64,000 nucleotides of DNA from Deltaproteobacteria bacterium (GTDB lineage: Bacteria > Desulfobacterota > DSM-4660 > Desulfatiglandales > HGW-15). The notes beneath the pieces are model-generated. The model ran no database searches, was not told where the DNA came from, and saw only the letters and a program-made list of their open reading frames with translations. Within the stretch, counting starts at the first letter, position 1. Every line of letters starts with the position of its first letter. Location: assembly GCA_020060215.1 (NCBI GenBank), contig JAGVAP010000113.1:12761-76760 (forward strand), read 5' to 3'. Shown here piece by piece: positions 51,336-59,721 of this stretch. Made by a program: the position numbers and the translations under genes.

Positions 51336-52343
51336 TTACTTTATCCTCTCAAATGCACAATGGGCCGCCCCCAACAGTGCGGCCCGGTCATTCAGGATGA
51401 CGCGGACCGGGATTCCTTTCATGTAGTCACTGAACCTCCCCTTGTTCGTGAACGCCTGCATGAAGGTCTCCTGTTGGATCGCCGGAAGCATCTTCGGCGG
51501 GATTCCACCTCCGAGATAGACCCCTCCCCTGGCCGTGCTCGTGAGGGCGAGATTTCCGGCGACCGAACCGAGGACCGAGACAAACAACCGAACCGCTTCG
51601 GAACAGAGAGGATTGCTGTTGCTGAGGCCCATCTCCGTAATCACCCGTCCCGGATCCATTTCTGTGAGCATCTTCTTCAGCTGCGGGGTCTCCTTGCCGG
51701 GGTTCGCCCGTTTCAGCCAGGAATAGATGTTCACGAGGCCGGGACCTGAGACGATCCGCTCGGGACTCACATGGCCGAACCGGCTCCGGAGGTAGCGCCA
51801 CAGCTTGACCTCTTCCTCGCTGTTCGGGCCGAAATCCACGTGCCCGCCTTCGGAGGCGAGGGGGACATACACTCCCTGATGGTACACCAGGAACGCCTGG
51901 CCCGTGCCTGTCCCCGGGGCCAGGAGCGCTATATTCTGCCCTCTCTGGACCCTCTCCCGGTTGAGGGCGATCACCTCCCGCGGCCGCAGCAGCGGGATGG
52001 AGAGGGCCGTCGCCACCAGATCGTTGACCATCCGGACATGAGGCCACTTGAACCTCCTTTTCACACCCCCCTCTGAGACGACCCAGGGCAGATTGGTCGT
52101 CCTGCAGACCCCGTTCAGTACCGGACCGGCGATCCCGATACAGGCGGATTGTACCGGCATACGGTTCTGGCCAAGGAATCGTTCAATGATCTCCTCCAGC
52201 CGATTTGCCTCGCGGCTGAGATGGGTCTCGATGACCAGGGGTTGCGGCCGATTCCCCTCCATCCGGAAAAACCCGATGTGGGTCTTCGTCCCCCCAACGT
52301 CCGCTGCAAGCACCAACGGCTCTTTTCGGCCCTTTCCTGCCAT
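51336..52343 (-). CDS. glk: glucokinase
   Basis: 335 residues. The phosphate loop LAADVGGTKTHIGFFR, the adenosine-side LLAPGTGTGQAFLVYH and the substrate loop ASEGGHVDFGPN match the bacterial Glk family (group without a zinc ROK motif). A conserved GIAGPVLNGVCRTTNLPWVV is present. It phosphorylates glucose with ATP in the cytoplasm. The gene lies between the glycosyltransferase and TVP38 genes on the same strand, with about 30-80 bp gaps; the pathway link is not evident. Confidence 0.93.
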   Translation of the reverse strand: MAGKGRKEPLVLAADVGGTKTHIGFFRMEGNRPQPLVIETHLSREANRLEEIIERFLGQNRMPVQSACIGIAGPVLNGVCRTTNLPWVVSEGGVKRRFKWPHVRMVNDLVATALSIPLLRPREVIALNRERVQRGQNIALLAPGTGTGQAFLVYHQGVYVPLASEGGHVDFGPNSEEEVKLWRYLRSRFGHVSPERIVSGPGLVNIYSWLKRANPGKETPQLKKMLTEMDPGRVITEMGLSNSNPLCSEAVRLFVSVLGSVAGNLALTSTARGGVYLGGGIPPKMLPAIQQETFMQAFTNKGRFSDYMKGIPVRVILNDRAALLGAAHCAFERIK

Positions 52344-52374
52344 CCTCCACCTCCAAGAAATACCTCTACCGGTC

Positions 52375-53085
52375 TCATGACGAAGGAACCTCCCCCCTGA
52401 TCCTCTTGATGATCTTAGGGATAAAAAAGGAAAAGACCAGAAGGCCGACGGAGAAAAGCACCTTGAGAGACAACAACCTGGACCAGTCGCCGGACAACCA
52501 TACCTCTTTCAGGGTGCCGATGAAGAACGTAAGCACGAAAGTCCCGACCAGGATCCCCAGGCCCGTCCCCAGGAAGTAGTCCCGAAATCGCACGCCGGTC
52601 AACCCCATCCCGAAGTTCATGGGTGTGAAAGGGAAATAGATCAACCGGAGATAAAGGACGGTGGCAAAGCCGTTGCGGGTAACGGCCTCGTCGTACCTCT
52701 TCAATCGGTCTCCGATCATGGATGCGGCCAGGTCCCTCCCCAGGGTCCGTCCGATGAAAAAGGCCGCACTCGCGCCGCACATGGCGCCGATCCACACGTA
52801 CAGAAATCCTCGGTACGGGCCGAAGATCGCTGCCCCGAGCCCCGTGAGAAGCGTCCCGGGCAGGAACAGGGAGACCCCTGCTGCGTAGAAGAGGACAAAG
52901 AGCACCGGGGCCCAGAACCCGGCGCGGTCGAGAAAACCCCCGACGTTCTCCGGGGTGAGGAGTTGCCTCAAAGGGGTAAAGCGCACGACATAGACCGCAG
53001 AGAGGACAAACAGCAACAGGATGAAACCCTTCAGCAACCCCTTCCTGCGGTTCCTTGAGATCACCATCCTCGGGTCATCCTGCAT
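52375..53085 (-). CDS. TVP38/TMEM64-family membrane protein
   Basis: 236 residues with about six membrane helices. The family core is FAAGVSLFLPGTLLTGLGAA-like (VSLFLPGTLLTGLGAAIFGP) followed by GASAAFFIGRTLGRDL and RLIYFPFTPMNFGMGLTGV. The related DedA/VTT proteins are thought to move lipids across membranes. The start at 53085 has only a weak ribosome binding site; an ATG 18 bases downstream is possible. Confidence 0.88.
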   Translation of the reverse strand: MQDDPRMVISRNRRKGLLKGFILLLFVLSAVYVVRFTPLRQLLTPENVGGFLDRAGFWAPVLFVLFYAAGVSLFLPGTLLTGLGAAIFGPYRGFLYVWIGAMCGASAAFFIGRTLGRDLAASMIGDRLKRYDEAVTRNGFATVLYLRLIYFPFTPMNFGMGLTGVRFRDYFLGTGLGILVGTFVLTFFIGTLKEVWLSGDWSRLLSLKVLFSVGLLVFSFFIPKIIKRIRGEVPSS

Positions 53086-53294
53086 ACCGCCGCCAACCGC
53101 GCTCCCTTCCCTTCAGACGAAAGGAGAACTTCAGCCTTTGGGATTTTCGCTGAAAAGGTCCTGGAGGACAGGACTCGGCCGCCGCGTTCCGGTTGATCTC
53201 GCCCAGACCGGGATACGGATGCACCGGCCGCTGCCGGCGTGCTGAGCCTCACCTTCCATTCAGCACCGCCACCCATCCGGTGCCTTGGCAATCC

Positions 53295-53486
53295 TCATGC
53301 CCACTGGATGCAATCCGCAGGGCACATGCACATGGCGAGCTGAATCTCCTCTTCGGGGCAATGGACCGGTTCATGGACCTCGATCAGCCCTGTCTGTTCG
53401 TTTCTCCTGAAAACCGAGGGGCAGAGGCTCAGGCACGACTCACAGTCCGTGCAGGCGGAAAGATCGAGGTCAATCTTTCTTCCCAT
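53295..53486 (-). CDS. 4Fe-4S ferredoxin
   Basis: 63 residues. The cluster ligands are DCESCLSLCPSVF near the N-terminus and CMCPADCIQW near the C-terminus, giving one [4Fe-4S] site with the CXXCXXXCP pattern and a second CP that closes it. An extra cysteine (SACTDC) precedes the motif. It is the last gene of the FprA group and could carry electrons to it. Its start overlaps the preceding gene by 17 bp, so it is translationally coupled. Confidence 0.85.
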   Translation of the reverse strand: MGRKIDLDLSACTDCESCLSLCPSVFRRNEQTGLIEVHEPVHCPEEEIQLAMCMCPADCIQWA

Positions 53487-53649
53487 TCGCCTGCCTCTCC
53501 TTCCATTGCAGGTAAGCCCCGTAGGTGAAGCACCTCCCCAGCTCCCATTCCTCTCCTCCCGCGGACCCCTTCCGGCATAGCCGGCAACGGTCCTCTGCGC
53601 AGACGAGACAGCAGGTGCAGTCAGGACACTTTTTCTTTTTCTCCGCCAT
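53470..53649 (-). CDS. small cysteine-rich protein
   Basis: 59 residues with seven cysteines in the first half: KCPDCTCCLVCAEDRCRLC, a dense metal-binding array. The C-terminal half (GRCFTYGAYLQWKERQANG) is not metal-like. No family is recognised; it could bind zinc or an iron-sulfur cluster. The ATG at 53649 is preferred over a longer in-frame extension that only translates intergenic repeats. The gene starts 38 bp after the fprA stop and overlaps the ferredoxin. Confidence 0.6.
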   Translation of the reverse strand: MAEKKKKCPDCTCCLVCAEDRCRLCRKGSAGGEEWELGRCFTYGAYLQWKERQANGKKD

Positions 53650-53686
53650 CACCAGGAATCTCAAATTTGAGATTTGAGATTTGAAA

Positions 53687-54871
53687 TTACTGTGGGAGCT
53701 CGGCCGCGATCTTCTTCCCCAGCCCGCGGCACGCCTCCAGCGCCTCCTTGTCCGGTACGTACTGCACCTTGAGGCCCGCATCGACCAACTTGAATTTGGC
53801 CTCCTCCAGCTCTTTGGTAATCAGTCTGACGGACTCGCCGCTCCAGCCGTAGGATCCGAAGGCGGCCCCCACCTTGTTCTGCGGTTTCAGCCCCTTCATG
53901 TAGCACAGGAAGTCGCTGACCGTGGGAAAGAGACAATTGTTGAGGGTGGGGGAACCCACGATCACCGCGCCGGCGTCCAAGACCTCGGTCATGATGTCGC
54001 TGCGGTGCCATTTTCGAAGATGGTAAGGTCTCGCATCCACCCCTTCCCGGGCAAGGGACTCCACAATGGCCTCGGCCATCATCTCGGTGCTGTGCCACAT
54101 GGTATCGTAGACCACCAGGGCCTTCCTCTTCGGCTTCTGCCGGCTCCACTCGACATAGGCCTGGATGATCTTGAGAGGGTCTTTTCTCCACATGATGCCG
54201 TGGTCCGGGCAGATCACGTCGACGGCAAGCCCCATCTCCTTGACCTTTTCCACCAGTTTCAGGATGAGGGGGGAGTAAAGGAGGAGGATGTTCGCGAAGT
54301 ACTTCCGCGCATGCGGCATGATGGCTTCCCCGATCTCGTCGTCGAACCTCTCCAGGCCCGCGTAGTGCTGCCCGAATGCGTCGCTGGAGAACAGGATCCG
54401 GTCTTCCTTGGCATAGGTGAACATGCTGTCCGGCCAGTGAAGCATCCGGGTCTCCAAGAAGGCAAGCGTCCTCCTGCCGATCTTCAATTCGTCACCGCTC
54501 TTGACCGGCCGGTAGTTCCACTTCTGCGGGAAGTGCTGGGAAAGGCTCTTGTGCCCGACGGCCGAACAGAAGAGGGGTTTGTCTTCGCCGACCCGGTGCA
54601 TGATCCTCCCCAGACCTCCGGAGTGATCCATCTCCGTATGGTTGCTGATGACATTCTGGACCTTCCTGGGATCCACGATCAGTCCGATGTTCTCCACGAG
54701 CTGGTCTGCGAACTCCTTCTTGACCGTGTCCACGAGGGTAATCTGGTCATCCAGGATCAGATAGGCGTTGTAGGTCGTCCCCTCATGCGTGGAATAGCCG
54801 TGAAAATCGCGTATGTTCCAATCGATCACACCGACCCAGTAAATATCTTTTGCTACTTCAAACGGTTTCAT
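53687..54871 (-). CDS. FprA-family A-type flavoprotein (rubredoxin:oxygen/NO oxidoreductase)
   Basis: 394 residues. The metallo-beta-lactamase-like domain holds the di-iron ligands SNHTEMDHSGG (HXEXDH), the His in MLHWPDSM, the Asp in FSSDAFG and the His in CPDHGIMW. The C-terminal flavodoxin domain has the FMN loop VVYDTMWHSTEMMAEAIVES and GSPTLNNCLF. Such proteins reduce O2 to water or NO to N2O with electrons from rubredoxin in anaerobes. ATG 54871 with GGGGAAGAG is used. A rubredoxin gene (55977) and a sensor kinase lie immediately upstream on the same strand; the kinase gene overlaps this one. Confidence 0.95.
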   Translation of the reverse strand: MKPFEVAKDIYWVGVIDWNIRDFHGYSTHEGTTYNAYLILDDQITLVDTVKKEFADQLVENIGLIVDPRKVQNVISNHTEMDHSGGLGRIMHRVGEDKPLFCSAVGHKSLSQHFPQKWNYRPVKSGDELKIGRRTLAFLETRMLHWPDSMFTYAKEDRILFSSDAFGQHYAGLERFDDEIGEAIMPHARKYFANILLLYSPLILKLVEKVKEMGLAVDVICPDHGIMWRKDPLKIIQAYVEWSRQKPKRKALVVYDTMWHSTEMMAEAIVESLAREGVDARPYHLRKWHRSDIMTEVLDAGAVIVGSPTLNNCLFPTVSDFLCYMKGLKPQNKVGAAFGSYGWSGESVRLITKELEEAKFKLVDAGLKVQYVPDKEALEACRGLGKKIAAELPQ

Positions 54872-55970
54872 TCTCTTCCCCCTGTCTCCAATCACTCCTG
54901 GAGACCATGGTCATCCTGAACGTTGATCCCTCCCCGGGTTCGCTCTCGAACGTGAGCGCGCCGCCCGGATGTTCCTCGATGATTCTCTTGCATATGCTCA
55001 GTCCCAGTCCCGTCCCATGGGGCTTGGTTGTAAAGAAGGGCGTGAAGATCCTGGCCTGATGTTCGAGGGGGATGCCTCGCCCCTCGTCCGAGACGGTGAT
55101 TTCTATCTGCTCCCGGAGCCTCCTGGCTCCGACCCCGATGGTCCCGCCTCCCTCCATGGCATCGATCGCATTGCGAACCAGGTTGAGGAGCACCTCTTTC
55201 AGCCTGGCCTCGTCTCCCTGCACCATCATCGGCTCGTCCGGGATTTCGACCTGAAGCCGGATCCCCCGCCTCTCGCATTCGGGCCTTGCCAGGTCTCCGA
55301 TCTCCCGGATCAGGCGGGTGATATCGATCTCCCTCAAGGCCACTCTCCTGGGGAGATACAGATCCCTCAGGTCATTGAGAAGCTGCTCCAATCTCCCCAT
55401 TTCGTCGACGATGATGTGGAGCTTCTTCCGCTTTGTCCCGTCTTCTTCCAGCTCTCTGATCAACTGCCGGGCAAAACCCCCGACGATCATCAGAGGGTTC
55501 CTGATCTCATGGGTGATCTCGGCCACCAGCTGACCCATGGCCGCCAGTCGCTCCGACTTCCGCACAAGCTCCTGGAGTTCCTTGGTCTCCGTAAGATCCC
55601 TGACGATACCGGTAAAGTAGATCTCCCCTCCCATCCGGGATACCGAAAAGGAGATATTGGCCGGAAAACTCTCCCCGTTTTTCCGAACCGCGGCGATCTC
55701 CGTCCCATGCCCGATAAGCGTCGGGACCATGGTCCTGATGTAGCGGTCCACGGCCGCCCTGTGGTTGCTGCTGCAGGTCGGCGACATGATCACGTCCAGG
55801 TCCCGGCCCAGGACCTCGGCCCTGTCGTATCCGAAGATCCTCTCCGCCGCCTTGTTGAAGAAGACCACCCTGTGGTGACGGTCGATGGTAACGAAGGCCT
55901 CGTTGGTATTTTCGACCGCCTCCTTCAGGACAGCCAGCCGGTGCTCCTCGTCGCGAGGATCACGCACCAC
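54858..55970 (-). CDS. PAS-domain sensor histidine kinase
   Basis: 370 residues, soluble. A PAS domain (about 12-130; NTNEAFVTIDRHHRVVFFNK) is followed by HisKA with AEITHEIRNPLMIVGGFAR (phospho-acceptor His near 165) and a full HATPase_c domain: N box NLVRNAIDAM, G1 SDEGRGIP, G2 KPHGTGLGLSICKRI. No partner response regulator is adjacent, so it may feed a distant regulator. The GTG start lies a few bases after the rubredoxin stop, with GAGGAGG, and its own 3' end overlaps fprA by 14 bp, so the three genes form a tight unit. Confidence 0.92.
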   Translation of the reverse strand: MVRDPRDEEHRLAVLKEAVENTNEAFVTIDRHHRVVFFNKAAERIFGYDRAEVLGRDLDVIMSPTCSSNHRAAVDRYIRTMVPTLIGHGTEIAAVRKNGESFPANISFSVSRMGGEIYFTGIVRDLTETKELQELVRKSERLAAMGQLVAEITHEIRNPLMIVGGFARQLIRELEEDGTKRKKLHIIVDEMGRLEQLLNDLRDLYLPRRVALREIDITRLIREIGDLARPECERRGIRLQVEIPDEPMMVQGDEARLKEVLLNLVRNAIDAMEGGGTIGVGARRLREQIEITVSDEGRGIPLEHQARIFTPFFTTKPHGTGLGLSICKRIIEEHPGGALTFESEPGEGSTFRMTMVSRSDWRQGEENETV

Positions 55971-55976
55971 CCTCCT

Positions 55977-56138
55977 CTATGCCTCCTTTTCAAACTCGCT
56001 CTTGGCGGCGCCGCAGACGGGACAGGTCCATGAATCGGGAATGTCCTCAAAGGCGGTTCCGGGGGCTACACCATTGTCAGGATCGCCGCTCTCGGGATCA
56101 TACACATAGCCGCATACCGTACATACCCATTTGTCCAT
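55977..56138 (-). CDS. rubredoxin
   Basis: 53 residues, a standard rubredoxin: [20 protein letters not shown] and [19 protein letters not shown] with the two CXXCG loops that bind one iron. GGAGGAGC precedes the ATG. The gene leads a unit with the sensor kinase and fprA, so it is the likely electron donor to that flavoprotein. Confidence 0.95.
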   Translation of the reverse strand: MDKWVCTVCGYVYDPESGDPDNGVAPGTAFEDIPDSWTCPVCGAAKSEFEKEA

Positions 56139-56185
56139 TCGTTGCTCCTCCTTTCAATGCAGTTCAGTGATCTCTTACCTGCTCC

Positions 56186-56201
56186 TCAAGATCCAAGCCA
56201 A
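56186..56201 (-). promoter_or_regulatory. weak candidate sigma-54 promoter of the rubredoxin-kinase-fprA unit
   Basis: The minus strand has TTGGCTTGGATCTTGA. GG and the -12 GA are ten bases apart, and the T of -25 and the C of the -22 position fit, but only part of the consensus is met. It would start about 35-45 bases upstream of the rubredoxin gene and resembles the better site at 61812. Confidence 0.3.
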
Positions 56202-56217
56202 GATTCGTTTTCGAGAA

Positions 56218-56275
56218 TGGGTTTCGCTCGCGCCGCGCAAGCGCGTTCGCTGCGGTCCGCTCCACCCATCCTACG
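56218..56275. repeat. intergenic palindromic repeat, GGATGGGT type
   Basis: GAATGGGTTTCGCTCGCGCC at the left is complementary in part to GCGGTCCGCTCCACCCATCC at the right. It separates the rubredoxin unit from cooS and could limit readthrough. Confidence 0.6.
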
Positions 56276-56329
56276 CATCTGAGACAAAGAGTTGAACTGA
56301 AAGCTGAGTGCTGAAGCCTGAAAGCTCCC

Positions 56330-58306
56330 TTATGCGGCCTCCAGCTTCTGTCTGGCCGCCATGTCCATCAGGACCCGCTCCCTGGCCTTGTCCAGCCCGA
56401 GGGCCTTGCGCTTCTTGTCGATGTGGTCGATCATCAACCGGGCCATCTCCCGTGGTCCCACTGCGAACCCCCACTTGCCGAAACCAAGCGCTTCCAACCC
56501 GTCGAAGAGATGCTTGTGGAATCGGGTCCCCTGCACGATGGGGAAGGTGACCCCGAAGACGGTGAACACCCCGGAGGCCACGAAGTACTGGCCGATGGAG
56601 ATCGCCTTCTCGCTCATCCACTCCGGCGCGGCACCGGCCACGGGCAGATCGGCGATGCTGTTGCCTAAGCCTCCGATCCTCACCATTTCCGAGCACGCAA
56701 TCAGGATCCTGCTGTTGTCCACGCAGGAGCCGAGGCCAAGGACCGGCGGCATCCCGACCGCCTCGCATACCTCCCTGAGCCCTTCGCCCGCAAGATGGGC
56801 CGCCTCCGGCGTGTACAGACCCGCTTTGGCCAGGGCGATCTGGGAGCACCCGGTCTGAACCACCAGCACGTCGTTCTTGATCAGCTCCTTGACCAGCTCC
56901 ACATGGACGTAATCCTGCTTCACCCTGGGGTTCGTGCATCCCACGACCCCGGCGACCCCCCGGATCCTCCCATTGATGATATTGTCGTTGAGAGGCCCGT
57001 AGGAACCCCTGAAGGTGCCTCCAAGCATGTAGTTGATGTACTCATGGGAGAAACCGTGGATCCCGTAGTTCCTGATATTCGGGATCTCGACCGGCGCCTT
57101 CCGGTTCTTGAACCGGATGATGGCGTTCTCCACGATGGCATCCGTGCATTCCCTGGCCTTGTGCTCGTGGAACTCGATATGCTCCGCCCCCTCGATCCGG
57201 CAGCGCGGGTTGGTGGTGAAGAGCCTGGTGCCGTAGCAGTCCGCCACCTTGGCCAGGCCCTGCTTGATGCACTGCACGTCCACGCCCATCGCATCGACCG
57301 CGCCGGTGACGAGGATCGCCTCCGTGGACATGAAGTTCCCCGCATGGGGGACCCCGTGCCGGGAGAGCATCTCCGCACCCGAACAGCACATGCCCAGGAG
57401 ATTGATCCCTTTCGCACCCGCCTCCTTCGCCGCCCGGATCAGCCCCGGGTCACTGACGGAATCCAGCATGGACTCGAAGAGGTTGGGCTCGTGGCCGTGG
57501 ATGATGATGTTCACCTGGTCTTCCTTCAGGCATCCCATGTTCACCTCAGCCTTCACGGGGGTGGGGGTGCCGAAGAGGATGTCGGAGATCTCGGTCGCGA
57601 CCATGGACCCTCCCCAGCCGTCCGACAGCGCCGTCCGGCTGGATTGGTTGGTGATGTTCTCATAGTGCTGGTCCACACCCATATGGGTCCGGTGCATGAG
57701 CTCCATGATCTCCCGCATGGCCCCCCTGGGGACCACGCCGTGTTTTCGCCAGGTCTCCAGGGTCTTCGCTGGCACCCTCTTGGCAAAAGGGATCTCCCCC
57801 TCTACCTGGGTATAGGTTCGCTCCAGCTCCCGATAGAGGTCCAGCGCGATGTCCTTGATCTCGCGATCCTCGGTCTCGATCCCCATCTCTCGCGCAAGGG
57901 CCTCGAGTTTGATGGTGTCCTTGATCCCGTAATCCTTGATGTGGCCGTTCACCACCTCCCGGAAGAGGTCGAGCATGCTCATGCCGTGATCCGTATGGGC
58001 GGCCGCGCCGCTCGCGACCATCCTCCCGAAGTTTCTGGATTGAATCGTGTCGATGGTCGCACCGCAGACCCCTACTTTTGCATAAGGGTCTTTGGAAATC
58101 AACCTGCAGGGTCCCATGGCGCAGTGCTTGCAGCAGGCCGAATCCGCGCCGATGGGACAGGCCTTCATGTCCGCGGCCCGGTGAAAAGCGGTCTCGACCC
58201 CGTCCCGCTCCGCCTTTTTGAGCATCTGGGCAGTTGCGTCACATGTGGTCACGTCCCGAGGGTTGAGCTGCTTGGTTTCCTTCTCCTTGCCCTTCTCTTT
58301 TTCCAT
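56330..58306 (-). CDS. cooS: anaerobic carbon monoxide dehydrogenase CooS
   Basis: 658 residues, full length. The B- and D-cluster ligands are in ACPIGADSACCKHCAMGPCR. C-cluster ligands are visible as the His in IIIHGHEPNLFES and the cysteines of LGMCCSGAEML, CRIEGAEHIE, GVVGCTNPRV, VVQTGCSQIALA and LGSCVDNSRIL. The enzyme oxidises CO to CO2 at a Ni-Fe-S cluster in the cytoplasm, or reduces CO2. There is no cooF ferredoxin or cooC nickel-insertion gene beside it; it lies in an oxygen/NO stress cluster instead. It is transcribed with the genes upstream, 35 bp after the DUF4177-like gene. Confidence 0.95.
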   Translation of the reverse strand: MEKEKGKEKETKQLNPRDVTTCDATAQMLKKAERDGVETAFHRAADMKACPIGADSACCKHCAMGPCRLISKDPYAKVGVCGATIDTIQSRNFGRMVASGAAAHTDHGMSMLDLFREVVNGHIKDYGIKDTIKLEALAREMGIETEDREIKDIALDLYRELERTYTQVEGEIPFAKRVPAKTLETWRKHGVVPRGAMREIMELMHRTHMGVDQHYENITNQSSRTALSDGWGGSMVATEISDILFGTPTPVKAEVNMGCLKEDQVNIIIHGHEPNLFESMLDSVSDPGLIRAAKEAGAKGINLLGMCCSGAEMLSRHGVPHAGNFMSTEAILVTGAVDAMGVDVQCIKQGLAKVADCYGTRLFTTNPRCRIEGAEHIEFHEHKARECTDAIVENAIIRFKNRKAPVEIPNIRNYGIHGFSHEYINYMLGGTFRGSYGPLNDNIINGRIRGVAGVVGCTNPRVKQDYVHVELVKELIKNDVLVVQTGCSQIALAKAGLYTPEAAHLAGEGLREVCEAVGMPPVLGLGSCVDNSRILIACSEMVRIGGLGNSIADLPVAGAAPEWMSEKAISIGQYFVASGVFTVFGVTFPIVQGTRFHKHLFDGLEALGFGKWGFAVGPREMARLMIDHIDKKRKALGLDKARERVLMDMAARQKLEAA

Positions 58307-58341
58307 GCATTCGCTCCTTCATGCCCTCCTCGGAGGAGGGG

Positions 58342-58575
58342 CTATTCTTCGTCGATTTCCCTCTTCCAGAAGGCGATGATCCCGTCGTTCCTGAAGATCA
58401 ACTGCAGCAACTGCCACCCCTCTCCCCCTCGTTCGTTCAAGATCCCTTCGAGGAGATCCACCTGGTCCGGGGGGGTCTGAGTCAGAGAACACGTCCCATC
58501 GCCCGTGCAGGAGTAAACTAGGGTCGTAAACTCCTCGCTGGGGTACCGCGTGATTTCGTATTGAAAGCGCTTCAT
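58342..58575 (-). CDS. small hypothetical protein (DUF4177-like)
   Basis: 77 residues starting MKRFQYEITRYPSEEFTTLV. The C-terminal GGEGWQLLQLIFRNDGIIAF matches the short DUF4177-type fold seen in many bacteria, function unknown. Two cysteines (SCTGDGTCSL) lie in a loop, which may reflect metal or redox context. It is between a zinc-ribbon gene and cooS on the same strand. The ATG at 58575 follows GAGGCGGG. Confidence 0.6.
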   Translation of the reverse strand: MKRFQYEITRYPSEEFTTLVYSCTGDGTCSLTQTPPDQVDLLEGILNERGGEGWQLLQLIFRNDGIIAFWKREIDEE

Positions 58576-58644
58576 GGTTTCCCGCCTCGTCCTCCGCTTC
58601 TCCTGCTTCTTACCCCTGGCCCTTTGCGCCATGCGCCATGCACT

Positions 58645-58848
58645 TCACCGCGCATCCGTATCTCCGGCCGCGCCTTCCAGGCTGCACCGGGTGAAATCGA
58701 TCTCTTTGCCGCATCCCGAACAGACGTGCTTCTTGTCGAACTCGTCCGAGAAGATCTCCTTTTCCTTGCCACAGGATGGGCACCTGCAGGCAAAGGACTG
58801 GAGGTTCCTGAATGACTCAAATCCTGGACAGTGCCTGGGTGTACTCAT
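58645..58848 (-). CDS. small zinc-ribbon protein
   Basis: 67 residues. CRCPSCGKEKEIFSDEF and KHVCSGCGKEIDFTRCS form a four-cysteine ribbon. The N-terminal 20 residues are polar. No family name is available; it belongs to the row of small metal-binding proteins between rubrerythrin and cooS. GGAG precedes the ATG. Confidence 0.75.
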   Translation of the reverse strand: MSTPRHCPGFESFRNLQSFACRCPSCGKEKEIFSDEFDKKHVCSGCGKEIDFTRCSLEGAAGDTDAR

Positions 58849-58879
58849 CGTTCTGCTCCTCTCTTTCCTTGGACCCTGT

Positions 58880-59320
58880 TCATCGATCCATGATCCTCTT
58901 CCCGATCTCCTTCCCATACGCCTGGGCCATCTGTATCCCGCCCCCCAGTGAAGGCGATTTGAGTCGGAGTGGGCCGCTGACCATCTCCATTTTAAAAACA
59001 TTCTTCATCGTTTCATAGATGCGGTCGGGGGCCTCGCCGCTCCAGCCAAAGGCGCCGAAAGAACCTCCGACCTTTCCCTCGAGTGCGGCCTTCTCAGCCA
59101 GGAAGAGCATGGTTTTCATGCCCTGCATCATCTCGCCGTGGTAGGTCGCGGAGCCGAAGACGTAGGCGTCGTACCCGCCCAGGTCCGATTCGTTCTTGAT
59201 CTCGGAGATGGCGGCGGTCCTGGCCTCCGCCCCCGTCATTCGGATTCCCTCCGCGATCAGATCTGCGATACCCTTCGTGTCCCCGGTCCTTGTGGAAAAG
59301 ACCACGAGTGCCTTGCCCAT
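58880..59320 (-). CDS. flavodoxin-like protein
   Basis: 146 residues. The FMN phosphate loop STRTGDTKGIADLIAEG and the later GSATYHGEMM and GAFGWSGEAPDRI loops fit the flavodoxin/flavodoxin-like (FldA/MioC) fold. Flavodoxins carry electrons between reductases in place of ferredoxin. In this cluster it may serve the rubredoxin- or desulfoferrodoxin-linked chain. Genes on either side are within 13-31 bp. Confidence 0.9.
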   Translation of the reverse strand: MGKALVVFSTRTGDTKGIADLIAEGIRMTGAEARTAAISEIKNESDLGGYDAYVFGSATYHGEMMQGMKTMLFLAEKAALEGKVGGSFGAFGWSGEAPDRIYETMKNVFKMEMVSGPLRLKSPSLGGGIQMAQAYGKEIGKRIMDR

Positions 59321-59333
59321 CTTCGATCCCCCG

Positions 59334-59534
59334 TCAGACGCCGGACGACTTCGAGTCCCCCGTCTCCTCTTCGATCGTGCCCTTATGCCTGGTCCCGCAC
59401 ATGGGGCACAGGATGTCTATTTCCTTCTCATCCCCTATGAATTTCTCTCTCAGCTTTTCAGGCCCGAGGAAGCTCACGTCTCCGCAGGCGCACGCCGGGC
59501 ACTCGGCCTTGACCCTGTATTTTCTCTTGGACAT
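59334..59534 (-). CDS. small zinc-ribbon protein
   Basis: 66 residues. AECPACACGDVSFLGP and DILCPMCGTRHKGTIEE give a CXXC/CXXC pair. The basic N-terminus (MSKRKYRVK) is notable. Function unknown; co-directional with, and 15 bp from, the neighbouring rubredoxin-like gene. Confidence 0.75.
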   Translation of the reverse strand: MSKRKYRVKAECPACACGDVSFLGPEKLREKFIGDEKEIDILCPMCGTRHKGTIEEETGDSKSSGV

Positions 59535-59549
59535 GGTGGTTCCCTCCGA

Positions 59550-59705
59550 TCATCTCAGTCTGGTGTCGCTGCCCTGCTTTCCGCATTCCGGGATATAGCA
59601 GGAGACGTCGAGAAACTCGCACTTCTGCTTGCAGGACGGGCACTGATCGGGCGCTTTCTCGCCGCTCATCGTGTATCCGCAGTTGTTGCATTTCCACTCG
59701 GCCAT
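59550..59705 (-). CDS. rubredoxin-like cysteine-rich protein
   Basis: 51 residues: WKCNNCGYTMSGEKAPDQCP with CKQKC, then CYIPECGKQGSD. The first CXXCGY and the CPSCK pair resemble a short rubredoxin/desulforedoxin, but two further cysteines follow, so the metal site is uncertain. AAGGAG precedes the ATG. It is 16 bp downstream of desulfoferrodoxin, a possible electron donor to it. Confidence 0.7.
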   Translation of the reverse strand: MAEWKCNNCGYTMSGEKAPDQCPSCKQKCEFLDVSCYIPECGKQGSDTRLR

Positions 59706-59721
59706 GTTTCTCTCCTTCCCT

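Noticed and set aside
53650..53700. AT-rich AAATTTGAGATTTGAGATTT as a promoter
   Set aside because: It is a short tandem repeat with dyad symmetry and has no -35/-10 arrangement; it lies at the fprA stop.
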